This document shows positions 27,001 to 35,353 of a DNA stretch of 64,000 nucleotides, piece after piece (position 1 is the stretch's first letter; each line of letters starts with the position of its first letter). Both the position numbers and the translations under genes were made by a program. This DNA is from Romboutsia_E sp900604535 (GTDB lineage: Bacteria; Bacillota; Clostridia; Peptostreptococcales; Peptostreptococcaceae), in the NCBI RefSeq assembly GCF_900604535.1, contig NZ_UWOT01000013.1, positions 28,301 to 92,300 on the forward strand, given 5' to 3'. Below the pieces are notes generated by a model. That model was not told the DNA's origin. It made no database searches and was given only the letters and a program-made list of their open reading frames with translations.

Positions 27001-28819
27001 CTGTATATCCACTACTATGGCCTGCTCCAGAAAATGTGATATTCCCTTTTGAATATGTATAATAGTTATTTCTTACATCATACTCATCTACTGCATTATT
27101 TGATGAACTTGTTGAAATAGTATACCAAGGAACCACATCTTCATCTTCTAGATTTAATTGATAATATTGATTATGAGTTTGAGCTACTTTTATATTCTCT
27201 ATACTAAATGGATAGCTTGTTATTAGTGATTTATTTATTAATCTTACAGATGTTGATCTTTTCATTCCTTGTAGTCTATGATCATATCGTGTATATCCCT
27301 TTATATCTGCATTACTACTTAAATAATAATGAGGAATATTTTTTTCAACATATTTACCTGTTACCGAATCATATTCTTTGTATATATCTATTTCACTAGA
27401 GTTATATATATCTTTGAATCTAGATTGTCCTAAGTAATCCCTAAAATTATTTAAAAGACTATATGAAGCATATTGTTGATTGTTAGCATTTTTATATCCT
27501 GGTATGGTATCATGTGTAAACATTACACTTTGTCCTGTTTGAATAAATGATTTTAATTTTTCTATTGCCTTGTTATTCATATCTACTTTTCCATAACCAT
27601 TATCCCTAAATCCAAGTATGATCATATTATATACACCGTTTAGCTGTATAGAATCAATCTGTGAATTAAATTGATTAATTGTTTTTTTCTCTACGGTTAT
27701 ATTATAATCATTTACATCTTTTAGTAAATTTTTAAAATTTGTATTTGAAGTCAAATCTAAATTACTACCTTCGTTTGGGATTATTTGTAAAACTTTAATG
27801 TTTTTTGCAGTTCCACTTAGTGATTTTAGATATACATTGCCTTTAACATATGACTTTATACCACTACTTTTTATTACCTCTATCTTCCACTCTAACAAAC
27901 CAACAAAATTAGAATTCATATTATATGTAATATTATAAGAACTTCCTATATATATATTTGATTCACTTTTTACTAATTCTTGCTCTTTAAATAACCCATC
28001 TCCATCTATATCTAAATATAAATTTATACTTACTTTTTCATTGTCATTAATATTACTTTTAGATTTTATATTAAATTTCATGTTTCTATTATCTACGTTA
28101 CCAACTGTAGCATTACTAGAATCACTGCTCGTATTTATAACCTCTATACCAGCTCTCTTATCTGCATCATTCTCTAAGTATTTTTTTAATATATCACTTA
28201 ATCTAATACTATTTTTAGAGTTTATAAAATTAGATTTAGATTTTAAGTATGAGTTATTATTATTGTTAGTATTGAATTTTTTATACAGCATACTATTCTT
28301 TATATTGGAATTACTTTTTACTATATTGGAGTTAATATATACCAATTGTCCTTTATTAATAAAATCTATAATTTCATCTGCCTTTCTAGATGTTATATCA
28401 TTTTCTGAATAATTAAGGTTAGTTCCAAGTTCACTTCCATCATCATTAATTTGTGTATAATCTCTATATGGATTTGATAATCCACTACTATTTCTACCTA
28501 TGACAATCACATCGTAATATCCATTTAATTCATCTATTTTCCCAATGAACTCAGGCATTGGAATATGATCAATTAGCACATTATACGTATTTCCATCTAC
28601 ATTTACACTTGATTCTATATCTAATCCTGCATTGCTACTCCCTAAAGTAAATTTGTTCCCAGGCTGTACTTCAAGGATCCTAATTTTTTCATTTGAAATT
28701 CTTTCTTGAGTATTTATAATCTTCTCCAAAGCATCTGCAACATTGCCAACAAACGGTATAGTGATTATTACCAATAGTGCGACTATAAACCATTTGTATT
28801 TATAAAAACTCTTTTTCAT
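24053..28819 (-). CDS. Very large surface protein with PA14 domain, candidate pilus-associated adhesin
   Basis: I do not recognise a named gene. The 1588-residue protein has an N-terminal membrane anchor or uncleaved signal (about 9-28), then two related alpha/beta segments (starting IRILEVQPG near residue 46 and IKVLQIIPN near 343) that resemble the clostridial DUF5057 type. An Ig/cadherin-like segment follows (about 625-730, DLDNDKVRVTVKINGN), then more beta-rich repeats. A PA14 domain lies at about 1100-1235 (GYIKVPESGNYSFETISDDGIYAML). There is no LPxTG motif at the C-terminus. It is the last gene of the pilB-led unit, 73 bases after a minor pilin. By size, position and carbohydrate-binding potential of PA14 it could be a pilus-tip or pilus-secreted adhesin; that is inference. 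Confidence 0.75.
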   Translation of the reverse strand: MKKSFYKYKWFIVALLVIITIPFVGNVADALEKIINTQERISNEKIRILEVQPGNKFTLGSSNAGLDIESSVNVDGNTYNVLIDHIPMPEFIGKIDELNGYYDVIVIGRNSSGLSNPYRDYTQINDDGSELGTNLNYSENDITSRKADEIIDFINKGQLVYINSNIVKSNSNIKNSMLYKKFNTNNNNNSYLKSKSNFINSKNSIRLSDILKKYLENDADKRAGIEVINTSSDSSNATVGNVDNRNMKFNIKSKSNINDNEKVSINLYLDIDGDGLFKEQELVKSESNIYIGSSYNITYNMNSNFVGLLEWKIEVIKSSGIKSYVKGNVYLKSLSGTAKNIKVLQIIPNEGSNLDLTSNTNFKNLLKDVNDYNITVEKKTINQFNSQIDSIQLNGVYNMIILGFRDNGYGKVDMNNKAIEKLKSFIQTGQSVMFTHDTIPGYKNANNQQYASYSLLNNFRDYLGQSRFKDIYNSSEIDIYKEYDSVTGKYVEKNIPHYYLSSNADIKGYTRYDHRLQGMKRSTSVRLINKSLITSYPFSIENIKVAQTHNQYYQLNLEDEDVVPWYTISTSSSNNAVDEYDVRNNYYTYSKGNITFSGAGHSSGYTDDELRLFINTIVKAERGANHNPEIESSIDDGIIIEVPEAQDYQFKTTARDLDNDKVRVTVKINGNIIDNINEKLINQGELIDVTIPASYFSTGKNVIVTVEAKDTQDAQAESKTYTFKPSKTPQLELSGDVVNGLIGDQIDGTVNIQKLYDDNNKINSVSIKKIDYNEELLQVESEINNISFSNNNAQVSIKITSKYILENEPIKVNISYNVGLNEYKDISTYIYVSSKEGKVNIEVRDESGETLTLSYLKSLINEDNNLITKSLRRISLSNLEAYIRHNGNTLSHTSISESGKAEFRNLKTGNYEVDISSLAGFDINCDDKNVNLNYDNNEHTKVFIVNLNSGNKVAMTVKDSSGTINKVYDSSQNSSNYNIKYDHDGYDETYKLYGRSSVEINFEGQAFNYLEYRFVNKDNNQGTTDWVGMYADSDVLDQPGNLTQMPYDVSDLPTLSGNSIWSNRDLVFNTNNAFNSDTANISMEVFENGSAINPYVSRVEVNGQFIRWQPKTYFVKDHNVGAYANNYKEARKTWGYIKVPESGNYSFETISDDGIYAMLTVNGNTKVIANDFTPRGAWSIYSNESIYLEKDKYYPIYIEYFNWGGSAALEIKYKKDGASSYTNIPSDWFYPSNSKNPIQGGNNTFTGAQNVNFPEVTGTYTIEYRVGTKNSESDKFNILRTGSFGEFAIENRFNLTKSTDVYQVSVGDNLNINYELDPKDITLRELYKISGNELKNKGNIPESLTIKDIRLSDVLPDGLEYINSNEDLGGVFSINYRLNKTGSKSEWKYEADVVNINVSVKAKTIQEIVFEENSGYINYGDVTLDETSGYLWKKDYFNGTTVSVIDSSEIIAHGKYENNSTIGSQQVNIMKNMYYTLGISIDIRNENNILNILLDNDIDVNSSSVLVYKCNENGEIQGRDNNVSITIDQDSGYIELKNFNPGKYIVTYSVKSISDGTIRASLFNSSGNIINSKDVKLNLQSQELPDLF

Positions 28820-28892
28820 TTAATTTTCTCCCCTCTAAATTTGTCAATATATATACATATATTTTTATCTTTATATCTGTATAATAGGGCTC

Positions 28893-29438
28893 TTATCTTT
28901 TATTTCTAAAATTTATAATTGTAGATATAGGATAGGTTATATCACTAAATCCACGCTTTTTATTTAATACTATATTTATTTCTATAGATTTAGATTCTTT
29001 AATGATATCTTCAATAGATTTATTATTCAATTCAGATTCTTCTACTTTAATACTAAATTCATCTATATTAGAAGATAAATTATAAATTTTATCATTTACT
29101 AATAAATTTAGCTCTTTATTATTAACCTCAAATATATAATTATTAGTATCTATACCTTCAAATGATATTGAAGATATTTTAATAAAATCATTGTCAGTAT
29201 TACCATTTTCTAAGTTATCTAATTCTATTGAGTTAACACCTTTAGATTCCATAGCTAAAGGTGTTAACTTATACTGTATCATCTGAGCTTCACTTTGAAG
29301 CATTGTTTTTATCTCTGTCTTTGATATAGATTTTGTACTAGATATATATATTCCAAATGTTATACTTAAAACAATGGTAAATATAGCTAAAGCTACTAAA
29401 ACTTCTACTAATGTCATTCCTCTTGAATTATGTTTCAC
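28893..29438 (-). CDS. Minor type IV prepilin (PulJ/PilW-like)
   Basis: The 181-residue protein has a prepilin leader MKHNSRG cleaved before methionine, then MTLVEVLVALAIFTIVLSITFGIYISS with Glu at +5. The rest is a small polar domain of about 150 residues with several charged serine- and asparagine-rich loops. It follows the GspK-like gene by 12 bases and precedes the large PA14 protein. Together with the neighbours it probably forms the initiating tip complex of the pilus. In C. difficile the corresponding places are pilV-pilU-pilK, but I cannot assign a one-to-one orthologue. Confidence 0.85.
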   Translation of the reverse strand: MKHNSRGMTLVEVLVALAIFTIVLSITFGIYISSTKSISKTEIKTMLQSEAQMIQYKLTPLAMESKGVNSIELDNLENGNTDNDFIKISSISFEGIDTNNYIFEVNNKELNLLVNDKIYNLSSNIDEFSIKVEESELNNKSIEDIIKESKSIEINIVLNKKRGFSDITYPISTIINFRNKR

Positions 29439-29450
29439 TTCACTCCTCCA

Positions 29451-31601
29451 TTATTTCTCTAACTTCCAATTTCTTGAACTTATATATCTTTTTATATCAT
29501 AAGCATACTCAATATTTGTTTCAGTTGTACTATCTTGAGAATTTGTAGCTTCTAAGACTCCGCTACTTTCAAAAGCACTATAATTGTCTGAAATGATTTT
29601 ATCTACAATATTCTTATCATAAACTATATTTGTTTTACTAGTTTTTCCTTTATTAAAAGTTATATCTGAAGTACTAATTATAGTTCCTTTAAAATTAACT
29701 TCACCTTTTATTTCAATTGGTGAATCTGTCACTATAACAGCATTGATATTTTCATCTTTATAATAATAACTATTACTATTATCTATAGTTATTTTTCCTT
29801 TTCCGCCCTCAGTAGTTATAACTATATTTTTATTAGACTCATTAGACCATAAATCTATTATTGCTATATCCTCTAATCCTTGATTGTCTTCTTCCTCAAC
29901 AGAAACATAACTTTTATCATGATTCTTAATCAATCCTTCTACAGTTTTCTGGGTTCCTATACTATAATCTACTTCACTTCCTATCCCAAATACATTTTTA
30001 GCATAGTCAGCTTTTTTAGAATCAATTATATGCTTATCCTCTAAGGCATAACTTGCTTTTAGTACTTCCACTTCATTCCCTTTATTATATACTATAGCTC
30101 CTATAGCACTTACTTTATTAGGATTTAAAAAGTTTATACCTCCATGAGTAAGCAAAGCTTTATTATTTTTTGCAAATTTTTCAAAGTATTCACTTTTTTG
30201 TGTTCCACTTAATTTTGAATCACTTCCACTATATCTCTCTACTAGTTGTAAAATATCATAATATTCAAACTCAACATTATTAAACTTTTCATTATCTAGT
30301 GGTATTGTATAAGCTACATAGTTACCCTTAACTGCTGTAGACTCTCCAGTTTGATAGTAATCTTCTCCATTTTTAACATTAATATATGCTGTTCCCATTA
30401 TATACGCTTCGTTATTGATTGTCAGATTTGAATACTCAGTTGTTTCATTCGGATTATTATTAACAATAATACTACTAGACGTTTTTATTGCATTGCTATC
30501 AGTTTTATCAGTTAAATCATTTATTCCATAAAAATTATCTATACTTATCTCACTACCGGTTGAATTTATAACTAAATCATTATTCGTTATAACTTGGTTT
30601 GATAAAGTTGAACTTACAATTTTAAGATTGTTATTATGTCCTTCAAAAACATTTGATTCACCATTGCCAATATAGATATTTCCTGCATATAAATTTCCAT
30701 CAATATTAACATTTGTGTTTTTTACTAAATTAAATGTTTTCGCTGTAGAAATATCACCTTTAATACTTACTGTATTTGAATCATTCTTATACTCATTTGA
30801 TACTTTTATTCCACCAATATACTTTTTACTTAACTCCAAATCATTAGATTCTTTACTTCCAAGAGCAAATATATTCCCTTGTATAGATACTCCACTATTA
30901 AATACTATATTCCCATCAGTAACTATAGATTTATCTTGAAGTTCAACTTTTAAAGACTCTTTATCACTTATGCTTGGTACTACATCATCATACTCTGGAA
31001 TTTTTACATCATATGTTAATTTAATTATTCTCTTATTCTCTCCAGTAGAATCATTTGTGTAAAATTCAGATACAACATCTAAAGTATATTTATTATTTTT
31101 ATCATCTAAGTTAGATGTATCTTCTACGATTAATATCGGTTTATTTAGCTCGCTATTACTTTTATAGAAATCAAATATTACCTCTTCGTACTGTCTAATT
31201 CCGTCTGAATTTATAGATTTAATATACCTAGTATTTGTTATGTTATTTTTAAATTCATCATACATACTTGAATTATCTGAATTAGAATTATATTTATTTG
31301 ATATAAATGCTTTAAATTCTTCTTTAAACTTTTCATTTTTTTGTTCTTCACTTATATCAATATCGCTTTGAACTTTTTTATATGCTTCATCTACTGCGTA
31401 TTCAAAAGTATTTGCAATTATGTTATATGTTACATCTATACCAGCCTCTGAAGCATATAAGTTTTGAAGTCTTCTATTTTCTTTTACTCTTATTCTATAA
31501 TTAACATTTAATAGACCGATTATTGCTGTTCCCATTGTAAATATAACAGCTAGTACGATTACTACTGTTATTAAACTTGAACCTTTATTGTTTTTTTTCA
31601 C
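29451..31601 (-). CDS. Large GspK/PilX-like minor pilin lacking Glu+5
   Basis: The 716-residue protein starts MKKNNKG and continues SSLITVVIVLAVIFTMGTAIIGL, a prepilin-like N-terminal helix. After cleavage at Gly, position +5 is threonine, not glutamate. Loss of Glu+5 and a large globular part are hallmarks of GspK-type tip pseudopilins, and LYASEAGIDVTYN is typical of PilX-like proteins. The middle (about 240-420) is rich in short beta turns with G-N-I/V-S-I-like repeats, like a polymer-forming beta helix. The start is GTG after aagggtg. It is placed among other minor pilins, so a capping role at the pilus tip is likely. Confidence 0.82.
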   Translation of the reverse strand: MKKNNKGSSLITVVIVLAVIFTMGTAIIGLLNVNYRIRVKENRRLQNLYASEAGIDVTYNIIANTFEYAVDEAYKKVQSDIDISEEQKNEKFKEEFKAFISNKYNSNSDNSSMYDEFKNNITNTRYIKSINSDGIRQYEEVIFDFYKSNSELNKPILIVEDTSNLDDKNNKYTLDVVSEFYTNDSTGENKRIIKLTYDVKIPEYDDVVPSISDKESLKVELQDKSIVTDGNIVFNSGVSIQGNIFALGSKESNDLELSKKYIGGIKVSNEYKNDSNTVSIKGDISTAKTFNLVKNTNVNIDGNLYAGNIYIGNGESNVFEGHNNNLKIVSSTLSNQVITNNDLVINSTGSEISIDNFYGINDLTDKTDSNAIKTSSSIIVNNNPNETTEYSNLTINNEAYIMGTAYINVKNGEDYYQTGESTAVKGNYVAYTIPLDNEKFNNVEFEYYDILQLVERYSGSDSKLSGTQKSEYFEKFAKNNKALLTHGGINFLNPNKVSAIGAIVYNKGNEVEVLKASYALEDKHIIDSKKADYAKNVFGIGSEVDYSIGTQKTVEGLIKNHDKSYVSVEEEDNQGLEDIAIIDLWSNESNKNIVITTEGGKGKITIDNSNSYYYKDENINAVIVTDSPIEIKGEVNFKGTIISTSDITFNKGKTSKTNIVYDKNIVDKIISDNYSAFESSGVLEATNSQDSTTETNIEYAYDIKRYISSRNWKLEK

Positions 31602-31621
31602 TTAATCACCCTTATTAACAT

Positions 31622-32450
31622 CTAAATTTGATTAGATATATTTTTATTTATATATCCTTCAAATAAAAGCTTTCCATTTTTCTTAATACTCACAGTTATA
31701 TTGTATAAATATCCAATACTATCATATATGGATTATTATGGATGCTTACTATTCCCAATATAGATTTTAATTTTATATTTGGGTTATCTGGTTTTGTGCG
31801 TATACTGTGAATTCAGATTCTATATAATTGTATATATATACATCTAAACTTCCATTAAAATTGTAATTTGAAAAATCTATGAAAACTTCATCCTCTAAAT
31901 TAATTGATAGCGTATTATCTATCTTACCTTTGTTATTTAACTCTGTGCGTCTTTCTATAATTAACTTTGGTGTTTCATTTGTATTTAAACTTAATTTAGC
32001 TACTTCATTATTATTTTCATCTTTAATTATTAATACCTCATTAATAACTTCAGACTTAAATTTTATTGCATTTTCTATATTAACTTTTTCATTATTTTTA
32101 TTCATACCTTGATTTTCATAATTTAAAGTTAATGCAACATCATATGTCTTAGATAAATTATTTCTATCAGTTAATATTCCTTTATATTCATTACTATTTT
32201 CTACTCTATTTAAAATTAAATCATCACTTATTTTAATTAATGAAGAGCTTATATTAGAGCTATCTAAGTTTTTTATTTCTTCAACTATTTGTTGCCCTAC
32301 AAGTGTTGTTTGTTGTCTATCTTCACTTTTTTTATTAAACTTGACCATATTTATAATAAGCTGCGTTATAGATAATACTATAATCGATGCAATAGCAAGA
32401 CTTACTAAAATCTCAATTAAGCTGAATCCTTTTTTATCCTTTTTTATCAT
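31622..32450 (-). pseudogene. Minor prepilin (PilV-like) with frameshifted C-terminus
   Basis: The intact part (31773-32450, 225 residues) has leader MIKKDKKG, then FSLIEILVSLAIASIIVLSITQL with Glu+5. After FTVYAQN the frame meets a stop, but coding continues in the next frame as KPDNPNIKLKSILGIVSIHNNPY, then in the third frame as YDSIGYLYNITVSIKKNGK and on to ISNQI and a stop at 31622. That restored end leaves only 20 bases to the next gene, normal operon spacing. One shift fits loss of an A near 31790-31800; the second fits a changed AT repeat near 31722-31729. The 225-residue product might still be made, lacking about 55 residues. Confidence 0.72.
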
Positions 32451-32456
32451 ATTTAC

Positions 32457-33719
32457 CTACTTTTTAATAACACTTATATTAGAGCCTTCACCGGCTACAG
32501 TTACTCTTGGCCTCTCTTTATCATCACTATTTATATTTACATTTATTTTTTTATTTGTGTTGTTTTTTACAGTTAATTTTATACCTGACTTATCATTACT
32601 ATTAAGCCTTGGTTCACTATTTATATCGATATTTATATTTTCTGAGTTTGGCTTAAACTCAGCCACCTTATTTTCCCCTGGATATAAATTTTTTGAAGTT
32701 CTATATGTATAGTAATATTTGTTTCCTTCATTTTTTAATGTTATTTCAATAGTTTCTATTCCAACATTATCAGCTTCTATATATGTGCTTCTTTGAGAAT
32801 CATTTGACTTACCAATTGTCACAGTTGGTAAGTCTGATGACTCTGGGTTAACTTCTATTATAAAATCACTTTTACTATCTGCATTGCTTGTCCCCGAAAA
32901 TCCTACTGATGTATTCATTGAATTAAATGGAATTTCTTTTCCTGATAACTCTGATATATCCCAGTTTTCATAATAAGATTTTATATCACCTAAGTTTGGT
33001 ATTGCATAAAATTCTAAATTTATACTACCTGAAACCTTGTCGTCTGCATCAGTTGTAATACTACAATTTGTTATAACTATTTTTTTAGTACTTTTTTCTA
33101 TTTTACTTATAAATGTTTTTAACTGAGAAAAAGTACCTTTATAAGTTAATGTTGCTGACATCTGTTCAACTGTAATTTCTGAGCTATCTTCTTGATTTTC
33201 CGTACTTTCATTTTGAACATTGTTTTCATCAGTAGAAGTATCTATACTAACTTCTTCATCTATATTTGAATTAATTACTTCTTGTGTTGAATTCTCAGCA
33301 TTTTCATACCTTTCTACTAACTGATGGATGCTACTATTTTGTTTCATTATATTTGAAAAGGTACTAGATTCCACACTTTTAACTTCTAGCTCTGTAAAAC
33401 TTAAGTCACCAGTAAGCTCACTATCTAATAGCATACTGTTTAAATCAAGAATTAAATTTTCTTGAATTATATAAGAGTAATACTTAGATGCTTTTACATC
33501 TAAAGTTGAGTACATAGAGTTTATTCTATCTTGTTTTTGTTCTAAACTTCTAATAGTATCTATAACCTCATTATATTTATCTTCTACTTCATTTCGTTGA
33601 ATCTCTAGAGCTTCTACTTTTTGAGTTTGCTTTGAGTATACAAACTGATAGTAAATTGCCCCTACTAATACAATGCCTAAGGAGCTTAACATAATTTTTT
33701 CTCTTTTGCTTATTTTCAT
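32457..33719 (-). CDS. pilO: Type IV pilus inner-membrane alignment protein PilO
   Basis: PilO is a bitopic membrane protein that pairs with PilN. The 420-residue product has a short basic start (MKISKREK), one transmembrane helix at about 9-27, and a long coiled coil at about 30-70 (QKVEALEIQRNEVEDKYNEV). A ferredoxin-like domain follows (SATLTYKGTFSQLKTFISKIEKS, about 185-230). It is roughly twice the usual PilO length because of a C-terminal extension of about 170 residues with beta-rich sequence ending VTVAGEGSNISVIKK. It begins 2 bases after pilN, whose last codons supply its GGAGG ribosome-binding site. Confidence 0.85.
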   Translation of the reverse strand: MKISKREKIMLSSLGIVLVGAIYYQFVYSKQTQKVEALEIQRNEVEDKYNEVIDTIRSLEQKQDRINSMYSTLDVKASKYYSYIIQENLILDLNSMLLDSELTGDLSFTELEVKSVESSTFSNIMKQNSSIHQLVERYENAENSTQEVINSNIDEEVSIDTSTDENNVQNESTENQEDSSEITVEQMSATLTYKGTFSQLKTFISKIEKSTKKIVITNCSITTDADDKVSGSINLEFYAIPNLGDIKSYYENWDISELSGKEIPFNSMNTSVGFSGTSNADSKSDFIIEVNPESSDLPTVTIGKSNDSQRSTYIEADNVGIETIEITLKNEGNKYYYTYRTSKNLYPGENKVAEFKPNSENINIDINSEPRLNSNDKSGIKLTVKNNTNKKINVNINSDDKERPRVTVAGEGSNISVIKK

Positions 33720-33721
33720 AA

Positions 33722-34273
33722 TTAGTTACCTCCATTTAATGTACATTTTATATTAAATGCATACACACCTTCTAATGATGTATTTTCTGATATTGTACCT
33801 ATATGTACATCCTGAAGTATATCTAACTTTTTCAATCTATTTTCAATTTCACCTATAGATGTTCTTGTATTTGATATTGCTTCTATATTTATTAAATTAT
33901 CATTAATATTCATACTTTCAAATGATACGTCTGATGGTAAAGTTGAACTAATACTATCAATTACATTTATAGTTACAATATCTCTTGAACTTATAGCTTC
34001 AGTTACTTCATTTATTTGTTTTTCATATTTATACAATATATCTAACTTTGTATTAACGTCCTCTGAAATTTTTATTTTGCTTTTAATTTCTTCTGACTCT
34101 AATTTAGCATTATATAACTCTATTTCTTTGTTATATAAATATATTTTTGCCATATTTATAGATGCACTACCTATTATTAATGCTCCTACTAACCCGGCTG
34201 TAATGTAAATATATTTATCTGATGTATCTTTTTTTAGATTCTCATAATGTTTAAAAAAGTTTATATCTGCCAT
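33722..34273 (-). CDS. pilN: Type IV pilus assembly protein PilN
   Basis: The 183-residue protein has an N-terminal cytoplasmic tail (MADINFFKHYENLKKD, the region that docks on PilM in the family), a transmembrane helix at about 22-42, a coiled coil to about 95, and a small C-terminal ferredoxin-like domain (LPSDVSFESMNINDNLINIEAISN). Size is normal. It is encoded between pilM and pilO. In C. difficile PilM and PilN are reported as one fused protein; here they are clearly two genes 12 bases apart. Confidence 0.88.
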   Translation of the reverse strand: MADINFFKHYENLKKDTSDKYIYITAGLVGALIIGSASINMAKIYLYNKEIELYNAKLESEEIKSKIKISEDVNTKLDILYKYEKQINEVTEAISSRDIVTINVIDSISSTLPSDVSFESMNINDNLINIEAISNTRTSIGEIENRLKKLDILQDVHIGTISENTSLEGVYAFNIKCTLNGGN

Positions 34274-34285
34274 AATTCCCCCTTG

Positions 34286-35335
34286 TTATCTAATCAAAGA
34301 TCCAATTGCATTTAAATAATTATCTATATTGTCAATATCTATAGTAAATTCATTAAATTTTATATTTTTTATTTTTCTAATCGGAACCTCAATTTTTTCT
34401 TTTAAATATCCGTGAATATCATATAAGCTAGAAACTCCACCTAGAATATAAACATTATCTACTGTATTTCCAATATGCTTATTATTATAGAATCTAATTA
34501 TTCTTTCTATTTCATCTGATAAGTTTTGTATAAATATCATTTCATCATACGATATATCTGTATAGTTACTTCTAATTATCCTTGTAAAATCTAGTACACC
34601 ATTTCTATAAACATGTATTGATGTAAAGCTAGATCCTATATCAATGAATACATTTGTTAAAGAAGAGTCGTAGGATTCTTCATTGATTAAATCTGTTCGA
34701 GTAATTAATTTACTTAAAGAGTTAAATGTTACATCTAAAGATACAGGCTTTAACTTTAAACTTTTTAACAAATCATAATACCCTCTAGCCATTTTTTCAG
34801 GATATGCTATAACATACACTTTTATCTTTATATTATCATCTTGTTTAATTTCATCTTGCTCTATATACTGAACAATATAGTCATTTAAATTTATTGGAAG
34901 GTACTGCTCCATTTCAAACTTTATTACACTCTCAACTTCATCTTCTTCTACTTTTGGTATTAGGATTTCTCTATTTATAATAGTTGTTGAGTTTGTTGTG
35001 AAACTTGCATATTTTGATTTTATTTTATTTTCATTAAATAATATTTGAATTTTATCAGTTAATATCTTTTCATTTATAATTAATCCATCTTTCACACAAT
35101 TTTTTGGTGTCTCAAATTCTAGACACTTATTTATAATTAATTTTCCTTTATAATATTTGCCTACTACTAATTTTGTGTACTCACTTCCAATATCAAATGA
35201 AACTACCTCATTTTTTATTTCTTTTTCTTTTTGTTGCTTACTTTTAACTTTTTTTCTTTTCTTTTTTGTTAAATCTTTTATATCCATACTCATAAGCTCT
35301 TTTAGACTTATTTTCTTAGCTTCCAATATCTCCAC
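34286..35335 (-). CDS. pilM: Type IV pilus assembly ATPase-like protein PilM
   Basis: PilM is an actin-like cytoplasmic protein that binds the PilN tail and links PilB/PilC to the membrane complex. The actin-fold signatures are VSFDIGSEYTKLVVGKYY (about 47-65), VFIDIGSSFTSIHVYRNG and YILGGVSSLYDIHGYL. The N-terminus carries about 45 extra residues with a very basic run (KKKRKKVKSKQQKEKE). The annotated start is GTG at 35335; internal ATGs in KELMSMDIKD are possible, so the extension's true length is uncertain. It follows pilC by 18 bases. Confidence 0.87.
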   Translation of the reverse strand: MEILEAKKISLKELMSMDIKDLTKKKRKKVKSKQQKEKEIKNEVVSFDIGSEYTKLVVGKYYKGKLIINKCLEFETPKNCVKDGLIINEKILTDKIQILFNENKIKSKYASFTTNSTTIINREILIPKVEEDEVESVIKFEMEQYLPINLNDYIVQYIEQDEIKQDDNIKIKVYVIAYPEKMARGYYDLLKSLKLKPVSLDVTFNSLSKLITRTDLINEESYDSSLTNVFIDIGSSFTSIHVYRNGVLDFTRIIRSNYTDISYDEMIFIQNLSDEIERIIRFYNNKHIGNTVDNVYILGGVSSLYDIHGYLKEKIEVPIRKIKNIKFNEFTIDIDNIDNYLNAIGSLIR

Positions 35336-35353
35336 CTCTTTACTTATTAATTA

